NCBI GenBank assembly: GCA_008363385.1
Contig: RHKY01000071.1
Location: forward strand, 1-32,209
Length of the DNA: 32,209 nucleotides
Reading direction: 5' to 3'
From: Acidobacteriota bacterium
Lineage (GTDB): Bacteria; Acidobacteriota; Thermoanaerobaculia; UBA5066
In this document: positions 5,617 through 14,070 of the stretch, piece by piece
How positions within the stretch are numbered: the stretch's first letter is position 1
How the letters are laid out: each line of letters starts with the position of its first letter
The notes under the pieces: model-generated
Databases searched by the model: none
What the model was told of the DNA's origin: nothing
Seen by the model: only the letters and a program-made list of their open reading frames with translations
Made by a program: the position numbers and the translations under genes

Positions 5617-8069
5617 GAAGAACCTCGTGCTCCTTTCGTCGCAGCGGGCCTGGAGGCTCGCCGTGCTAGTTCCCTTCGCACCTGACTCTTCCCATCCACA
5701 CGTTCGTCGTGCGCCGGGAGCCTGGTATCCGGGGTGGACTCCGTCTGAGCTCGGCTCGGCGGAGGTTTCGATCCGTCGGGGGTCTCTACTTGCCGAAACT
5801 CCCGCCGGAAACCTCCGCCGCCCCTTAGAGGGGGGGCGGCGGCGGCGGAAGTTTCCGTGCGTGAGTTACCCCCGCCGGCCGAGGTTTCGGCGGGGGTTCG
5901 GCGGAGGTTGGCGGAGGTTTCCGGAAGGCCGAACAACGTGCGTCCGGGGCCGCGCACGCCCGTCCTCGGCGCCTGCGATTCGACGATGGTCCCGGCGGCC
6001 AGAAGGCGGGCCTTGGCGAGCCGAAGTCGAATCCGCTTCATGCCGGCTGAGCGGGCCTCACCCTCCAGCGCGTCGGTCTCAAGCGGTCCCTTCTCCCTCA
6101 GGATCGCCACCACGGCCCGGTCGTCGCCATCGGCCTCCTCCCGGGCCCGGTCGGCCTGGACCTCTTCGGGGGGCCTCTCCTCCTCGGGAACGAGCTTCCA
6201 GCGATCCGGATCCAAGCGGAGCGCGAATCGGCCCGTCGGCCCCAGGCGGTTCTTCGGCACGTAGACGCGCGATACCAGGCCGTCGCCAAGCTTCGCCATC
6301 ACCAGGGGGACGTCGAAGCGAGAAGCGATCCTCCGACTTCCCGCGAACGCCGCCAGCGGGGCGGCGTCGATGGCGTCGAGCGAGAGGCTCTGCTTCGTCG
6401 TCTCCGAGAGCGCGACGACGATCGCCGAGTGCTTCTTGCCGACGCTGAGGACGGCGTCGACCGCCTTCCGGACGGCGACGGGCTCGGGGTCGTCGTCCGC
6501 TACCGTCTCCACGTCGAGGACCTGCAGCATGTCGACCACGAGAAGCTTCGGCTTGTCCTTCGGCGCCACCCGCGCGAACTCCTCGGCGATCGTCTCGATC
6601 GTGGCGCCGGTCGACGGGTCCGGGAGGTAGATCGAGAGGTCTTGCTCCTTGATCCGCAGACGGAGGCGCTCGACGGCAGCCGGGTACTCGCCGTTCAGCT
6701 CGCTCCACATCTCGCCGAAGCGAGAGCCGAGCTTTCGCGCTACTCGAAGCCAGCCCTCGTCCCACGCCACGAAGCAGACCGCGGCACCCTTCTTCGCGCC
6801 GTCAGCGGCGATCTGCACGGCCGTCGTCGTCTTGAACGTTCCGGGAGCGCCCCCGATGACGACGGAGTCCCCCGGCGCGAGTCCTCCTCCAATTCGCTCG
6901 TCGAGAGGCCTGATTCCGGTTGGGATCGGGATGCGCGGACGAATCATTTCGACCACGTCGGCCAGGCCATACAGAACTTGTGTGCCGGGCGCTTCGTCTA
7001 CCGGCGGTGAGGTCCGCAGAGCGGCCGAAACCGGTGTGGACGGCCGCGGATCGAGGAGGGAACGGAGGTCCCGCCAGCGCCGGCTGGCACAGCCGTTGTG
7101 CAAGCAGCGGAACGCGATCGTCCCATCCGCCGAGCGGGTGACCGCGGCCGATGTGCCGATGTGCGCCGGGTCGAACGGGCAGGGGTCGACGATCCAGCGT
7201 GAGCCGCCGGCCCACGGGGCAGGACCACGGGCGTCTGGCAGGTGGCTAGCGATCCAGGCCTCGAGGTCGAACGTGCCGGGCGAAGAGGGGGCAAGGGCCT
7301 TCGTCTGGGGTGCCTCGCCTGCCAGGGCCTCGAGAAGCGACTGCGGCACCTGCTCGAGCTCGTCCGGGACCTCGAGGAGCCGGGCCATCCTGTGCGGCCG
7401 GTCCGGTGTCGAGTCGCCCTTGCAAACCGGCGTGCCCGCGAGCTTTGAGATCCGCGACGCATTCGCCACGCTCACGTCGACCTTGACGCGCTCGTCGTCG
7501 AACCGGGCCGCCAGGGCCTTGAGGCAACGCCCGACGAGCCCGCCATCGTCCGCGGGGAGCGCGATGTCGAAGATCAGGTGAAGGCCGTTTCCGGAGTCGA
7601 GGACGACCGGCTCGGGCCATCCTCGATCGCGGAGGAACTCGCGGATGGCCTGGGCGTGCTCCATCGAGGCCGACTTCTCAACGTCTGTCGCCGAGATCCC
7701 TGCCGGCCGGACCGGATCGAGGTCGACGAGGAGTCGTCGTCGGCCCGCGATCTCACGGTCTCCGGTCGACCCTCCGCTCTCGACGGCGCGGAGATGACTC
7801 GCGGCTCGTGCCAGGAGCGCCGCGAGGGTGGGATTCAGGGTGGCGTAGATGCCCTCGTATTTCGCCTGGCCCACCACGCGGATGAGCTCTTCGACAGCCG
7901 CCGAGGGTGTATCGAAATAGCCGGAGGCGATGACCGCGCGCGGCTCTGCCTTCCCGTCGAACCTTGCCCCACGGATCTTCGGGATTCGGACCTCGAACGT
8001 CCCGCCGGCGCCGTACAGGAGGTCAAGGTGCCGGGTCAGCTCGACGCGGTCGATCGTCAGGTCGCTCAC
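5613..8069 (-). CDS. Archaeo-eukaryotic-type primase fused to a RecA/DnaB-like helicase
   Basis: This 818-aa replication protein starts at GTG 8069 (VSDLTIDRVEL, with GAGGGG upstream); the open frame further upstream is not conserved-looking. The AEP primase module has LLVDLDPVRPAG (Asp116, Asp118), DSGNGLHLIF (about 158-167, His164) and VKVDVSVANASRISK (about 195-209). A zinc-ribbon-like segment follows, with Cys and His at CPFDPAHIG and RCLHNGC (298-327). Next is a RecA-fold ATPase with Walker A GGAPGTFKT (406-414) and Walker B LLVVDM (509-514, Asp513). A winged-helix-like segment follows. The tail is low-complexity with repeated ETSA units. It is probably the initiator, primase and helicase of the element. 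It is the first gene of the operon that ends at 454. Confidence 0.88.
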   Translation of the reverse strand: MSDLTIDRVELTRHLDLLYGAGGTFEVRIPKIRGARFDGKAEPRAVIASGYFDTPSAAVEELIRVVGQAKYEGIYATLNPTLAALLARAASHLRAVESGGSTGDREIAGRRRLLVDLDPVRPAGISATDVEKSASMEHAQAIREFLRDRGWPEPVVLDSGNGLHLIFDIALPADDGGLVGRCLKALAARFDDERVKVDVSVANASRISKLAGTPVCKGDSTPDRPHRMARLLEVPDELEQVPQSLLEALAGEAPQTKALAPSSPGTFDLEAWIASHLPDARGPAPWAGGSRWIVDPCPFDPAHIGTSAAVTRSADGTIAFRCLHNGCASRRWRDLRSLLDPRPSTPVSAALRTSPPVDEAPGTQVLYGLADVVEMIRPRIPIPTGIRPLDERIGGGLAPGDSVVIGGAPGTFKTTTAVQIAADGAKKGAAVCFVAWDEGWLRVARKLGSRFGEMWSELNGEYPAAVERLRLRIKEQDLSIYLPDPSTGATIETIAEEFARVAPKDKPKLLVVDMLQVLDVETVADDDPEPVAVRKAVDAVLSVGKKHSAIVVALSETTKQSLSLDAIDAAPLAAFAGSRRIASRFDVPLVMAKLGDGLVSRVYVPKNRLGPTGRFALRLDPDRWKLVPEEERPPEEVQADRAREEADGDDRAVVAILREKGPLETDALEGEARSAGMKRIRLRLAKARLLAAGTIVESQAPRTGVRGPGRTLFGLPETSANLRRTPAETSAGGGNSRTETSAAAAPPLRGGGGFRREFRQVETPDGSKPPPSRAQTESTPDTRLPAHDERVDGKSQVRRELARRASRPAATKGARGSS
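5758..5921. repeat. Cluster of seven GGCGGAGGTTTC-like 12-mers inside the primase gene
   Basis: Direct-orientation copies start at 5758, 5844, 5877, 5900 and 5910. Inverted copies lie at 5795-5806 and 5808-5819. Two are exact (5758, 5910), the inverted copy at 5808 is an exact reverse complement, and the others differ by one or two bases. On the coding strand the motif spells ETSA, so it makes the repetitive C-terminal tail of the primase. It may be only a peptide repeat, or iteron-like DNA embedded at the end of the replication gene. Confidence 0.55.
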
Positions 8070-8202
8070 GCACCCCTCGGAAGCTGGTTCGCGACCGGGG
8101 CGCCCAGGCGCTCCACCATGAATGCGCACTCGCGGAACACCCAGGTGGAGAGGCTCAAGGGGATCTGCGAGGCCGTCCGGCTGCGTTGCATGGCGCAACC
8201 CG

Positions 8203-8220
8203 TAGCGACGAGCGTGCCTG
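8203..8220 (-). promoter_or_regulatory. Candidate sigma-54 promoter of the primase-terminase operon
   Basis: On the minus strand the bases read AGGCACG-CTCG-TCGC. This matches the -24/-12 consensus TGGCACG-N4-TTGC except at the first base and one base of the -12 element, with the required 10 bases between GG (8218-8217) and GC (8206-8205). It predicts a start near 8193 and a leader of about 124 nt before the GTG at 8069. The array of 21-bp repeats would lie about 77-147 bp upstream of that start, the usual place for an enhancer-binding protein. A single match in GC-rich DNA can occur by chance. Confidence 0.4.
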
Positions 8221-8230
8221 CGCCGCCCCC

Positions 8231-8243
8231 CTTGGAATCCAAG
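8231..8243. promoter_or_regulatory. 13-bp perfect palindrome, operator-like
   Basis: CTTGGAATCCAAG is a perfect 6-1-6 inverted repeat. It lies between the 21-bp repeat array and the candidate sigma-54 promoter. Its position suggests binding of a dimeric regulator or a bending protein, but no partner is identified. Confidence 0.35.
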
Positions 8244-8269
8244 GACTTAGGAGAGCCCGGGTCGAGCGT

Positions 8270-8340
8270 GGAAAGTCCGGGAGGCTCGGAGGAAAGTCCG
8301 CGGGGTCTCCAGGAAAGTCCTCGCGGGCCCGAGGAAAGTC
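8270..8340 (+). repeat. Array of four GGAAAGTC sites at exact 21-bp period (left array)
   Basis: GGAAAGTC occurs at 8270-8277, 8291-8298, 8312-8319 and 8333-8340. Every start is exactly 21 bp after the last. The base before GG is mostly A and the base after is mostly C, giving AGGAAAGTC with less conserved 12-bp spacers. Twenty-one base pairs is two helical turns, so all sites face the same side of the helix. The last site overlaps the stop codon of the AAA+ gene. The array lies 201-271 bp upstream of the primase start, and an inverted counterpart lies at 11432-11502. Confidence 0.9.
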
Positions 8341-11299
8341 AGGCAGTTCGCTTAAGGGAGAGGCCGAGTGCCTCGTACATCTTCGACGCCTGCGACTCGC
8401 TCACGCCGACGATCTCGCTGGCGCGCTTCTGGAGGCCTCTGCCTAGCTCGAACCCCTCATCGCGCGCGATTCGATCGACAAGCCGCCAGAGTTCCTCCTG
8501 CGCGACATCCGGGTCCTTAGCTGGGGCCGCCGCCGTTGCCTGGCGCAGCACGAGATCCTCCGCGCGGAGTACGGTCCGATTCTCTGCCGTCGCGCGCGAG
8601 ACCGCCCCAGAGACGACCTGCTGGAGTTCTCGGATGTTCCCCGGCCAGTGGTACCCGAGGAGGGACAGCCGGCAGCGGTCATCGAAGGTGACTCCGTTCT
8701 CCCGGGCGAAGTGGATCGCCAGACCGAGCACGTCACCGCGCCTTTCCCGGAGAGGCGGGACGACGATGCGCTCCGCGATGCGGTCGACTAGGTCGCGCCG
8801 CAACCGTCCCTCTTCCACGGCCCTGCCGATGTCAATGTTCGTCGCGAAGAGACAGCGCACGTCGAACGTCAGAGACTCCCCTCCCACCCGCTCGACATCC
8901 CGATTCTCGAGTACAGAGAGGAAGATCACCTGAAGGGCGTCCGACATCGCGTCGAACTCGTCTACGAACAGGGTGCCGTTGTGCGCGGCACCGAGGTGGC
9001 CCTTTGTCCCGGACGGGGGGATCCCCTGGATTCCGTGCGCGGGGCCGTATCCGATCCACTCCCCGCGCTGGATGTTCAGATCTCCTCCCCCGCCACCGGC
9101 GTTGACGGCCTTGAACGAGCTTGGAGCCCTCCGGCTCGAATCATGTATGAGCTTGGCGATCAGGGTCTTCCCCACGCCGGGCTCCCCGAGGATCAGCACG
9201 TGTGATCGGCCGCCGGACCGATTCACCTGCTGTATCGCCTCGAATAGCAGAAGGACCGCCAGACTTCCTCCGACAACGGTGGGTATCGGGTCGATCTGCT
9301 CGCGGTACCTCCGCGCGTTGTCCAGGCGGCGCTGGGCGACGGCCGTGCAGATGCTCACTACGCCCGCCTCTGCCTTAGCGCCCTCGGCAGGGGTCCCGCT
9401 GACGACCAGAGGGAACGCGATCCGCGTCCCGAACTTCTCGAACGTGACGTCGACGCGGGCCGTGGGAGTCACAAGCGCGACCTCGATCGTCTTCCCCGAC
9501 GCGAGATCGAAAGGACCTAGCGCCGACGGGCTCGGCGTGTTCGGTCCGCCCTCGGCTCGGACCGTCGCCGCGACGGCCGGGCCGATCCCCTCGTTCGTTA
9601 GGAGCAGGCCGCTCTCGCTTCGCTCCGCTCGGAGCAATGGCCAGAGCGGAAGCCCGAACTGCGCGAGCACTGCGTCATCCAGCTCGGCGTAGGAAGCGAC
9701 TGGCTGACGCAGAACCCGTCGAGCCTCCTCCAGAGTCCCGGGAACCTGGCCCCCAGCGAGCATTCGGATGGCGGCCACGCCCGGCCGCTGATTCGGCGGG
9801 AGTGCCTTGGCGATCCTCACGCACCAGTCGTATTTCCGTAGATCGGACGGCACATCTCCAATACCGGTTCTCAGGCGATCGTGAATGACGAAGAGAAGTT
9901 TCGCTAGGACCATCGGGAGTGCTTCAACCGTGAGGTCCTCTGTTCGCCAACGCAGAGTCCGAGTGCAGATCTCCCCGGAGTCCAGGAGGACGTCCCAACC
10001 TTGGTCCTCGTGTCGGACTGCCCACGACAGGAGCTGTTCCTCGACGAACGCACGGAGGTCAGGGGGGAGTGCCTGTAACGTCGGCAGCGTCGCCTCGGTC
10101 ACCACACCGCCGAGCCGCGAGAGGCCGGCCCGCTCGAGACACGTTTGAAGGAGCCGGGCGCCCGTCATCGCGTCGCGCTCCAGGAGCGAGGCGACCTGTT
10201 CGGCGACGCGGGGCAGCATCTCGTCGGCGCCGAGGAGTTCGTCGATCGCGAGCAGGTGGACCAGCCAGAGGTACTCCGGCGCACTCAGGTCAAGGCGCTC
10301 GAAGAACTCCGCCAATGCGCTCGCTCGCTGAAGGACCTCTCGAAAGGGGGCCGTATCTGCCACGTCCGGGAAGAGATCCGGTATGACGGCGCTTCGCTCG
10401 AGCTCCTCAACGGTCAGCCGCTGAGAGACGTAGTAGTCCGCGTCGAGGATCGTTTCAACGGTGTCGTCCACCAGCCGATAGAACACCCGGGTCTGTTCCT
10501 GAGGGCTTCGCTGCAGGTCCTTGTAGGAGATCTTCGGGAACTTCAGGCGGAGAGCACCGCTCAGACCACGGATCGCGAACCGCACGTCGATCGGCCCTGC
10601 CAGGTCGTCGGTGGTGAGACTCACGTCGGAGTCGAAGGCCTCGATTCGAACTCCGGGATCCTCGCGGACTTCCTGAAGCCGTTTGGCCTCCGGATCGATG
10701 TACTTGTGGCTCCGAAACAGCGCCTGGTCAATGCTTTTGTACTCCTCACCAGACGGATCCGAGAACCGGATCATGTAGAGGCGTTGGGCGAAGCGGTCGA
10801 AACAGAGATCCCTGAGCCTCGTGAGGTCGAACCGGAGCCGGTGCACGGCGGACTTCGGGATACCCAGGAACGTCACATTGAAGTCCTCGAGCTTCTCGTC
10901 GTTGATTCGAAGCCCACCGCCGTGCGTGGTGAATCGGACGAGCCCGTTCTCGTCTCGAACGTAGCGAATCGCGAGGGTTTCGACGATCAGGTCCTGCCAG
11001 GAGTACCAGAGCGAACGCCGCTGGTCGAAGTCGTACACCCGAACCGAGAGCTCGCCCTGAAGTCCGAGCACGGCTCCGATCTGCCGGTCATCGCTGAATG
11101 GGCTCCGCAGGAACCCGCCGAGCCGGTTCACGGGAGAGAGCCATGCTCGCTCCAACCCCTCGTCTAGACGCTGATAGTCGAAGGGGATCGTCGTCTGGTA
11201 GGTCTGGACCGTGATGTCTCGCTGGTCGTAGACGGTCTCGGGGCGAGGGGCGGTCTGCAGGCGGTAGATGTGTTTCCCGGGTTCATAAGGCTCGCCCAT
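8339..11299 (-). CDS. AAA+ protein of the NtrC fold with a large novel N-terminus and C-terminal HTH
   Basis: This 986-aa protein starts at ATG 11299, with GGAGG eight bases upstream. Residues 1 to about 640 match no family I recognise. They include mixed alpha/beta stretches and a beta-rich segment just before the ATPase. The AAA+ domain has Walker A GEPGVGKT (705-712), Walker B GTLFVDEF (775-782), an LRRDL/DRIAER region (about 833-845) and YHWPGNIREL (883-892), all typical of sigma-54 activators. The loop that carries GAFTGA in those proteins reads GYGPAHGIQGIPPSG instead, so contact with sigma-54 is uncertain. A Fis-like HTH ends the protein (about 953-978, ASEIVGVSESQASKMYEALG). The repeat arrays on both sides suggest it binds them and controls itself and the primase operon. 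A non-transcriptional AAA+ role is the alternative. Confidence 0.8.
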   Translation of the reverse strand: MGEPYEPGKHIYRLQTAPRPETVYDQRDITVQTYQTTIPFDYQRLDEGLERAWLSPVNRLGGFLRSPFSDDRQIGAVLGLQGELSVRVYDFDQRRSLWYSWQDLIVETLAIRYVRDENGLVRFTTHGGGLRINDEKLEDFNVTFLGIPKSAVHRLRFDLTRLRDLCFDRFAQRLYMIRFSDPSGEEYKSIDQALFRSHKYIDPEAKRLQEVREDPGVRIEAFDSDVSLTTDDLAGPIDVRFAIRGLSGALRLKFPKISYKDLQRSPQEQTRVFYRLVDDTVETILDADYYVSQRLTVEELERSAVIPDLFPDVADTAPFREVLQRASALAEFFERLDLSAPEYLWLVHLLAIDELLGADEMLPRVAEQVASLLERDAMTGARLLQTCLERAGLSRLGGVVTEATLPTLQALPPDLRAFVEEQLLSWAVRHEDQGWDVLLDSGEICTRTLRWRTEDLTVEALPMVLAKLLFVIHDRLRTGIGDVPSDLRKYDWCVRIAKALPPNQRPGVAAIRMLAGGQVPGTLEEARRVLRQPVASYAELDDAVLAQFGLPLWPLLRAERSESGLLLTNEGIGPAVAATVRAEGGPNTPSPSALGPFDLASGKTIEVALVTPTARVDVTFEKFGTRIAFPLVVSGTPAEGAKAEAGVVSICTAVAQRRLDNARRYREQIDPIPTVVGGSLAVLLLFEAIQQVNRSGGRSHVLILGEPGVGKTLIAKLIHDSSRRAPSSFKAVNAGGGGGDLNIQRGEWIGYGPAHGIQGIPPSGTKGHLGAAHNGTLFVDEFDAMSDALQVIFLSVLENRDVERVGGESLTFDVRCLFATNIDIGRAVEEGRLRRDLVDRIAERIVVPPLRERRGDVLGLAIHFARENGVTFDDRCRLSLLGYHWPGNIRELQQVVSGAVSRATAENRTVLRAEDLVLRQATAAAPAKDPDVAQEELWRLVDRIARDEGFELGRGLQKRASEIVGVSESQASKMYEALGLSLKRTA

Positions 11300-11431
11300 C
11301 GGTGGTCCTCCAGCGCCGGATGAGAGCGTCTCCTGCCGAGATGATCCTCGCTGAGTCTACTGACTGACCCTTGGGCCTTCATCAGACTTCGAGAAGGCGC
11401 GCCCCCCTCGTCCCCTGCGGGCCCATCGGCC

Positions 11432-11502
11432 GACTTTCCTGAGGCCTCTCCCGACTTTCCTGGGACGGCTCCCGACTTTCCTCTGACCGGCGGCGTCTTT
11501 CC
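11432..11502 (-). repeat. Array of four GGAAAGTC sites at exact 21-bp period (right array, inverted)
   Basis: On the plus strand GACTTTCC occurs at 11432-11439, 11453-11460 and 11474-11481, with the one-mismatch copy GTCTTTCC at 11495-11502. Starts are spaced 21, 21 and 21 bp. These are the same sites as at 8270-8340 in the opposite orientation, so the two arrays form a mirror around the AAA+ gene. This array lies 133-203 bp upstream of the AAA+ start codon, a typical enhancer distance. It also lies about 440-510 bp upstream of the plus-strand DUF2924 gene. Confidence 0.9.
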
Positions 11503-11582
11503 TACCCTTCGGGGAGCGCTCGTAAGTCACTGCGAACTCAGGAGGAGCCCGGGCGGCACGGGCATCGCAATCCACATGGCGA

Positions 11583-11828
11583 ATGCGGAGCGGCCGGAGA
11601 CCCAGAGAAGACGGGCGAACGCTCAGGAAGTCCGTTGGACTTCGGGACGACGGGCCGGAGCCGCTGGGCCGGAGGAACCCGGGTCGTTCTGGGAGTGACG
11701 CCGAGGTCATCGACCTCCTGGCCAGCGCCGTCGTCCAGCTCTTGATCGCTGGACGGGTTTCGGGGGAGCGGGTCCCCACGCACGCGCCCCGGCAGCAGCC
11801 CGACCCGATCAGGGGAGGGCCCAAATGA
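11583..11828 (+). CDS. Possible small leader gene of the recombinase operon, 81 aa
   Basis: This frame ends with a TGA that overlaps an ATG of the DUF2924 frame (ATGA at 11825-11828). The second half, including DAEVIDLLASAVVQLLIAG, reads like a real amphipathic helix, while the first half is Arg/Gly-rich and unconvincing. I do not recognise the family. No clear ribosome-binding site precedes the ATG at 11583. The rest of the interval from 11503 to 11941 shows no other gene and probably holds promoters for the two divergent transcripts. Confidence 0.3.
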   Translation: MRSGRRPREDGRTLRKSVGLRDDGPEPLGRRNPGRSGSDAEVIDLLASAVVQLLIAGRVSGERVPTHAPRQQPDPIRGGPK

Positions 11829-11941
11829 GCGCCCGGCCGACCCCTGAAGCCCCGCCCGGAATCGCCTTGCCTTGTTCACCACAGAGAGCGTTCATGTCCT
11901 CGGCTGGCGGCCCCCAGGAGCTGCCGGAGGAAGGGGACGGG

Positions 11942-12490
11942 ATGGCTAGCCGCACCTCGAACCAGCGGGCCGACCGGGCCAACGTCGCCGCCACGGCCGC
12001 CAAACTAGCGGCCCTCGGGCGGATGACCGGCCCCGAGCTGGCCGCCCAGTACGAGACCCTCTTCGGCGCCCCGCCCCGCTCCCGGAACCGGCAGTACCTG
12101 AGGAAGCGCCTCGCCTACCGGATCCAGGAGCTCGCCGAGGGGGGCCTCTCCCCTCGGGCGCTCGACCGGATCGACCAGCTCATCCGCCTCGCTCCTCCCC
12201 CCTGGCGGCGTCCGGCGGCCGGCTCCCACGGGCTCGCAGCCCAGCCGAGGCTGGCTCCGGCCACCCGTGACCCCCGCCTCCCGTCACCCGGCACCGTCCT
12301 CACCCGCATTCACCGAGGCGTCGAGCACCGGGTGACGGTCCTGGTCGACGGCTTCGAGTACCGCGACGAGCGCTACCGGTCCCTCTCCAAGATCGCCCGA
12401 AAGATCACCGGCACCCCCTGGAACGGCTTCCTCTTCTTCTTCGGCCGCTCCGGCGGGACCCGGAAGCTCTCGGAGGGCTCTGGGGCGTGA
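11942..12490 (+). CDS. DUF2924 family protein
   Basis: The chosen start is ATG 11942 (MASRTSNQRADR), because GGAGGAAGGGG precedes it and family members begin close to the helix LAALGRMTGPELAAQYETLFG, which follows at once. The frame remains open back to an ATG at 11825. The C-terminal half carries the family signature PSPGTVLTRIHRGVEHRVTV, then GFEYRDERYRSLSKIARKITG and WNGFLFFFG. DUF2924 proteins of unknown function usually sit directly before a large serine recombinase, as here, where the stop overlaps the GTG start of the recombinase. A role in DNA binding or recombination directionality is possible but unproven. Confidence 0.85.
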   Translation: MASRTSNQRADRANVAATAAKLAALGRMTGPELAAQYETLFGAPPRSRNRQYLRKRLAYRIQELAEGGLSPRALDRIDQLIRLAPPPWRRPAAGSHGLAAQPRLAPATRDPRLPSPGTVLTRIHRGVEHRVTVLVDGFEYRDERYRSLSKIARKITGTPWNGFLFFFGRSGGTRKLSEGSGA

Positions 12491-14070
12491 GGACCCCTCG
12501 CTCCCGGCCCGGCTCGCCCCCGGTCGAGGTGAAGCGCTGCGCGGTCTACACCCGCAAGTCCACCTCGGCGGGCCTGGAGCAGGAGTTCAACTCGCTGGAC
12601 GCCCAGCGGGAGGCCTGCGTCGCCTACGTCCAGCGCCAGCCGGGTTGGATGCTCCTCGACCAGCGGTACGACGACGGGGGCTTCACCGGGGCCAACATCG
12701 AGCGCCCGGCCTTCCAGCGCCTCCTCGCGGACGTCGAGGCCGGCAAGGTCGACGTCGTGGTCGTCTACAAGGTCGACCGCCTCAGCCGCTCCCTCCTCGA
12801 CTTCGCCCGGGTCATGGAGCGCTTCGGCGCCGCCGGGGCCTCCTTCGTCTCCGTCACCCAGAACTTCTCCACGGCCGACGCCATGGGCCGCCTCACCCTC
12901 AACATGCTCATGAGCTTCGCCGAGTTCGAGCGGGAGATGATCGGGGAGAGGACGCGGGACAAGATCGCCGCCGCCCGGAGGAAGGGCAAGTGGACCGGAG
13001 GTCCCGTCCCCCTCGGCTACACGGTCGAGAAGAAGCACCTCGTCGTCGTGGAGCTGGAGGCCGTCGTCGTCCGGGAGGTGTTCGCCCTCTACCTGGAGCA
13101 CCGATCCACCTTGGAGGTAGCCCGGCTCCTGAACGAGCGCCAGCGCTCGACGAAGCGCCACCGATCCGAGAAGGGCAACCTCCGGGAGTCCCGGACCTTC
13201 ACGAAGGCCGACGTCACCCGGATTCTCAGGAACCCCGTCTACGCCGGGTACATGGCCTCCAACGGCGACCTCTACGAGGCGGAGCACCCGGCGATCGTTG
13301 ACCGAGAGAGCTTCGCCCGGGTCGGGGCCCTCCTCGACGGGGCGACGAGGCGGACGCAGGCGAACGGCCGGAACCCGGACTACATACTTCGGGGGCTCCT
13401 CCGATGCGCCTGCTGCGGATCGGCCTTCACCCCGGCCTCGACGAGGAAGGGGAAGACCGAGTACCGGTACTACCGGTGCGTGAAGCGGGACAAGGAGGGC
13501 AAGGACTCCTGTCCGTCGGCTCCTCTTCCGGCCGCAGCCATCGAGGACTTCGTGGTCGAGCAGCTCCGGAAAGCCGTCCAGGGGAGCGACCTGGCCGGGG
13601 ATGTCGCCGGGAGCGTCCGGAAGAGGGTGGAAGGACGGCGACGGGATCTGCGGACGGAGCGGCAGAAGCTCCCGGCCGAGATCGCCCGGCTGTCGGCGGA
13701 GGGGAAGCGGCTGGTGGAGACCCTCGCCGAGGCGAAGGGCTCGGCCCGGCGGCTGGTCGAGGAGCGGCTTCGGGACCTCGGGGAGAGCCTTGAACGGTGC
13801 GAGGCCCGCCTCGCCGCCGCCGAGAAGGAGCTCTCGAACCTCGACGCGATCGAGGTGGAGACGTCTTGGGTGGCCGAGTGCCTGAAGGACTTCGGGGCGG
13901 TCTGGGACGTCCTCACTGCGACGAACCAGGGGAGGCTGCTCAGGGCCGTCGTGCAGAGCGTCGAGGTCGACGAGCCGGCCAACCAAGTGAAGGTCGTGAT
14001 CACGGACCTGGGGACGGGGATCAGGGCAGGGGAGCAGCAGGAAGACGGGGTCCGGGAGGCCGTGGCGTGA
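12487..14070 (+). CDS. Large serine recombinase (site-specific integrase)
   Basis: This 527-aa protein starts at GTG 12487, overlapping the upstream TGA. The resolvase-type catalytic domain has AVYTRKST with nucleophile Ser25, then VVVVYKVDRLSRSLLDF and the EFEREMIGERTRDKIAAARR motif leading into the long helix. A recombinase domain follows (about 170-290, with TFTKADVTRILRNPVYAG). A zinc ribbon comes next, with Cys pairs RCACCGS and YYRCVK...DSC (about 305-345). The coiled coil (about 380-460) is rich in Glu/Arg/Leu. This is the normal layout of phage and transposon integrases that recombine attP with attB. It probably mobilises the element that fills the left half of the window. Confidence 0.92.
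   Translation: MRTPRSRPGSPPVEVKRCAVYTRKSTSAGLEQEFNSLDAQREACVAYVQRQPGWMLLDQRYDDGGFTGANIERPAFQRLLADVEAGKVDVVVVYKVDRLSRSLLDFARVMERFGAAGASFVSVTQNFSTADAMGRLTLNMLMSFAEFEREMIGERTRDKIAAARRKGKWTGGPVPLGYTVEKKHLVVVELEAVVVREVFALYLEHRSTLEVARLLNERQRSTKRHRSEKGNLRESRTFTKADVTRILRNPVYAGYMASNGDLYEAEHPAIVDRESFARVGALLDGATRRTQANGRNPDYILRGLLRCACCGSAFTPASTRKGKTEYRYYRCVKRDKEGKDSCPSAPLPAAAIEDFVVEQLRKAVQGSDLAGDVAGSVRKRVEGRRRDLRTERQKLPAEIARLSAEGKRLVETLAEAKGSARRLVEERLRDLGESLERCEARLAAAEKELSNLDAIEVETSWVAECLKDFGAVWDVLTATNQGRLLRAVVQSVEVDEPANQVKVVITDLGTGIRAGEQQEDGVREAVA

Noticed and set aside
8270-8340. CRISPR-like array
   Set aside because: The repeat core is only 8-9 bp with 12-13 bp spacing, far too short. The pattern fits protein-binding sites.
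11388-11420. A sigma-54 promoter for the AAA+ gene
   Set aside because: A GG-N10-GC spacing exists in a G-rich run, but the surrounding bases do not match the consensus.
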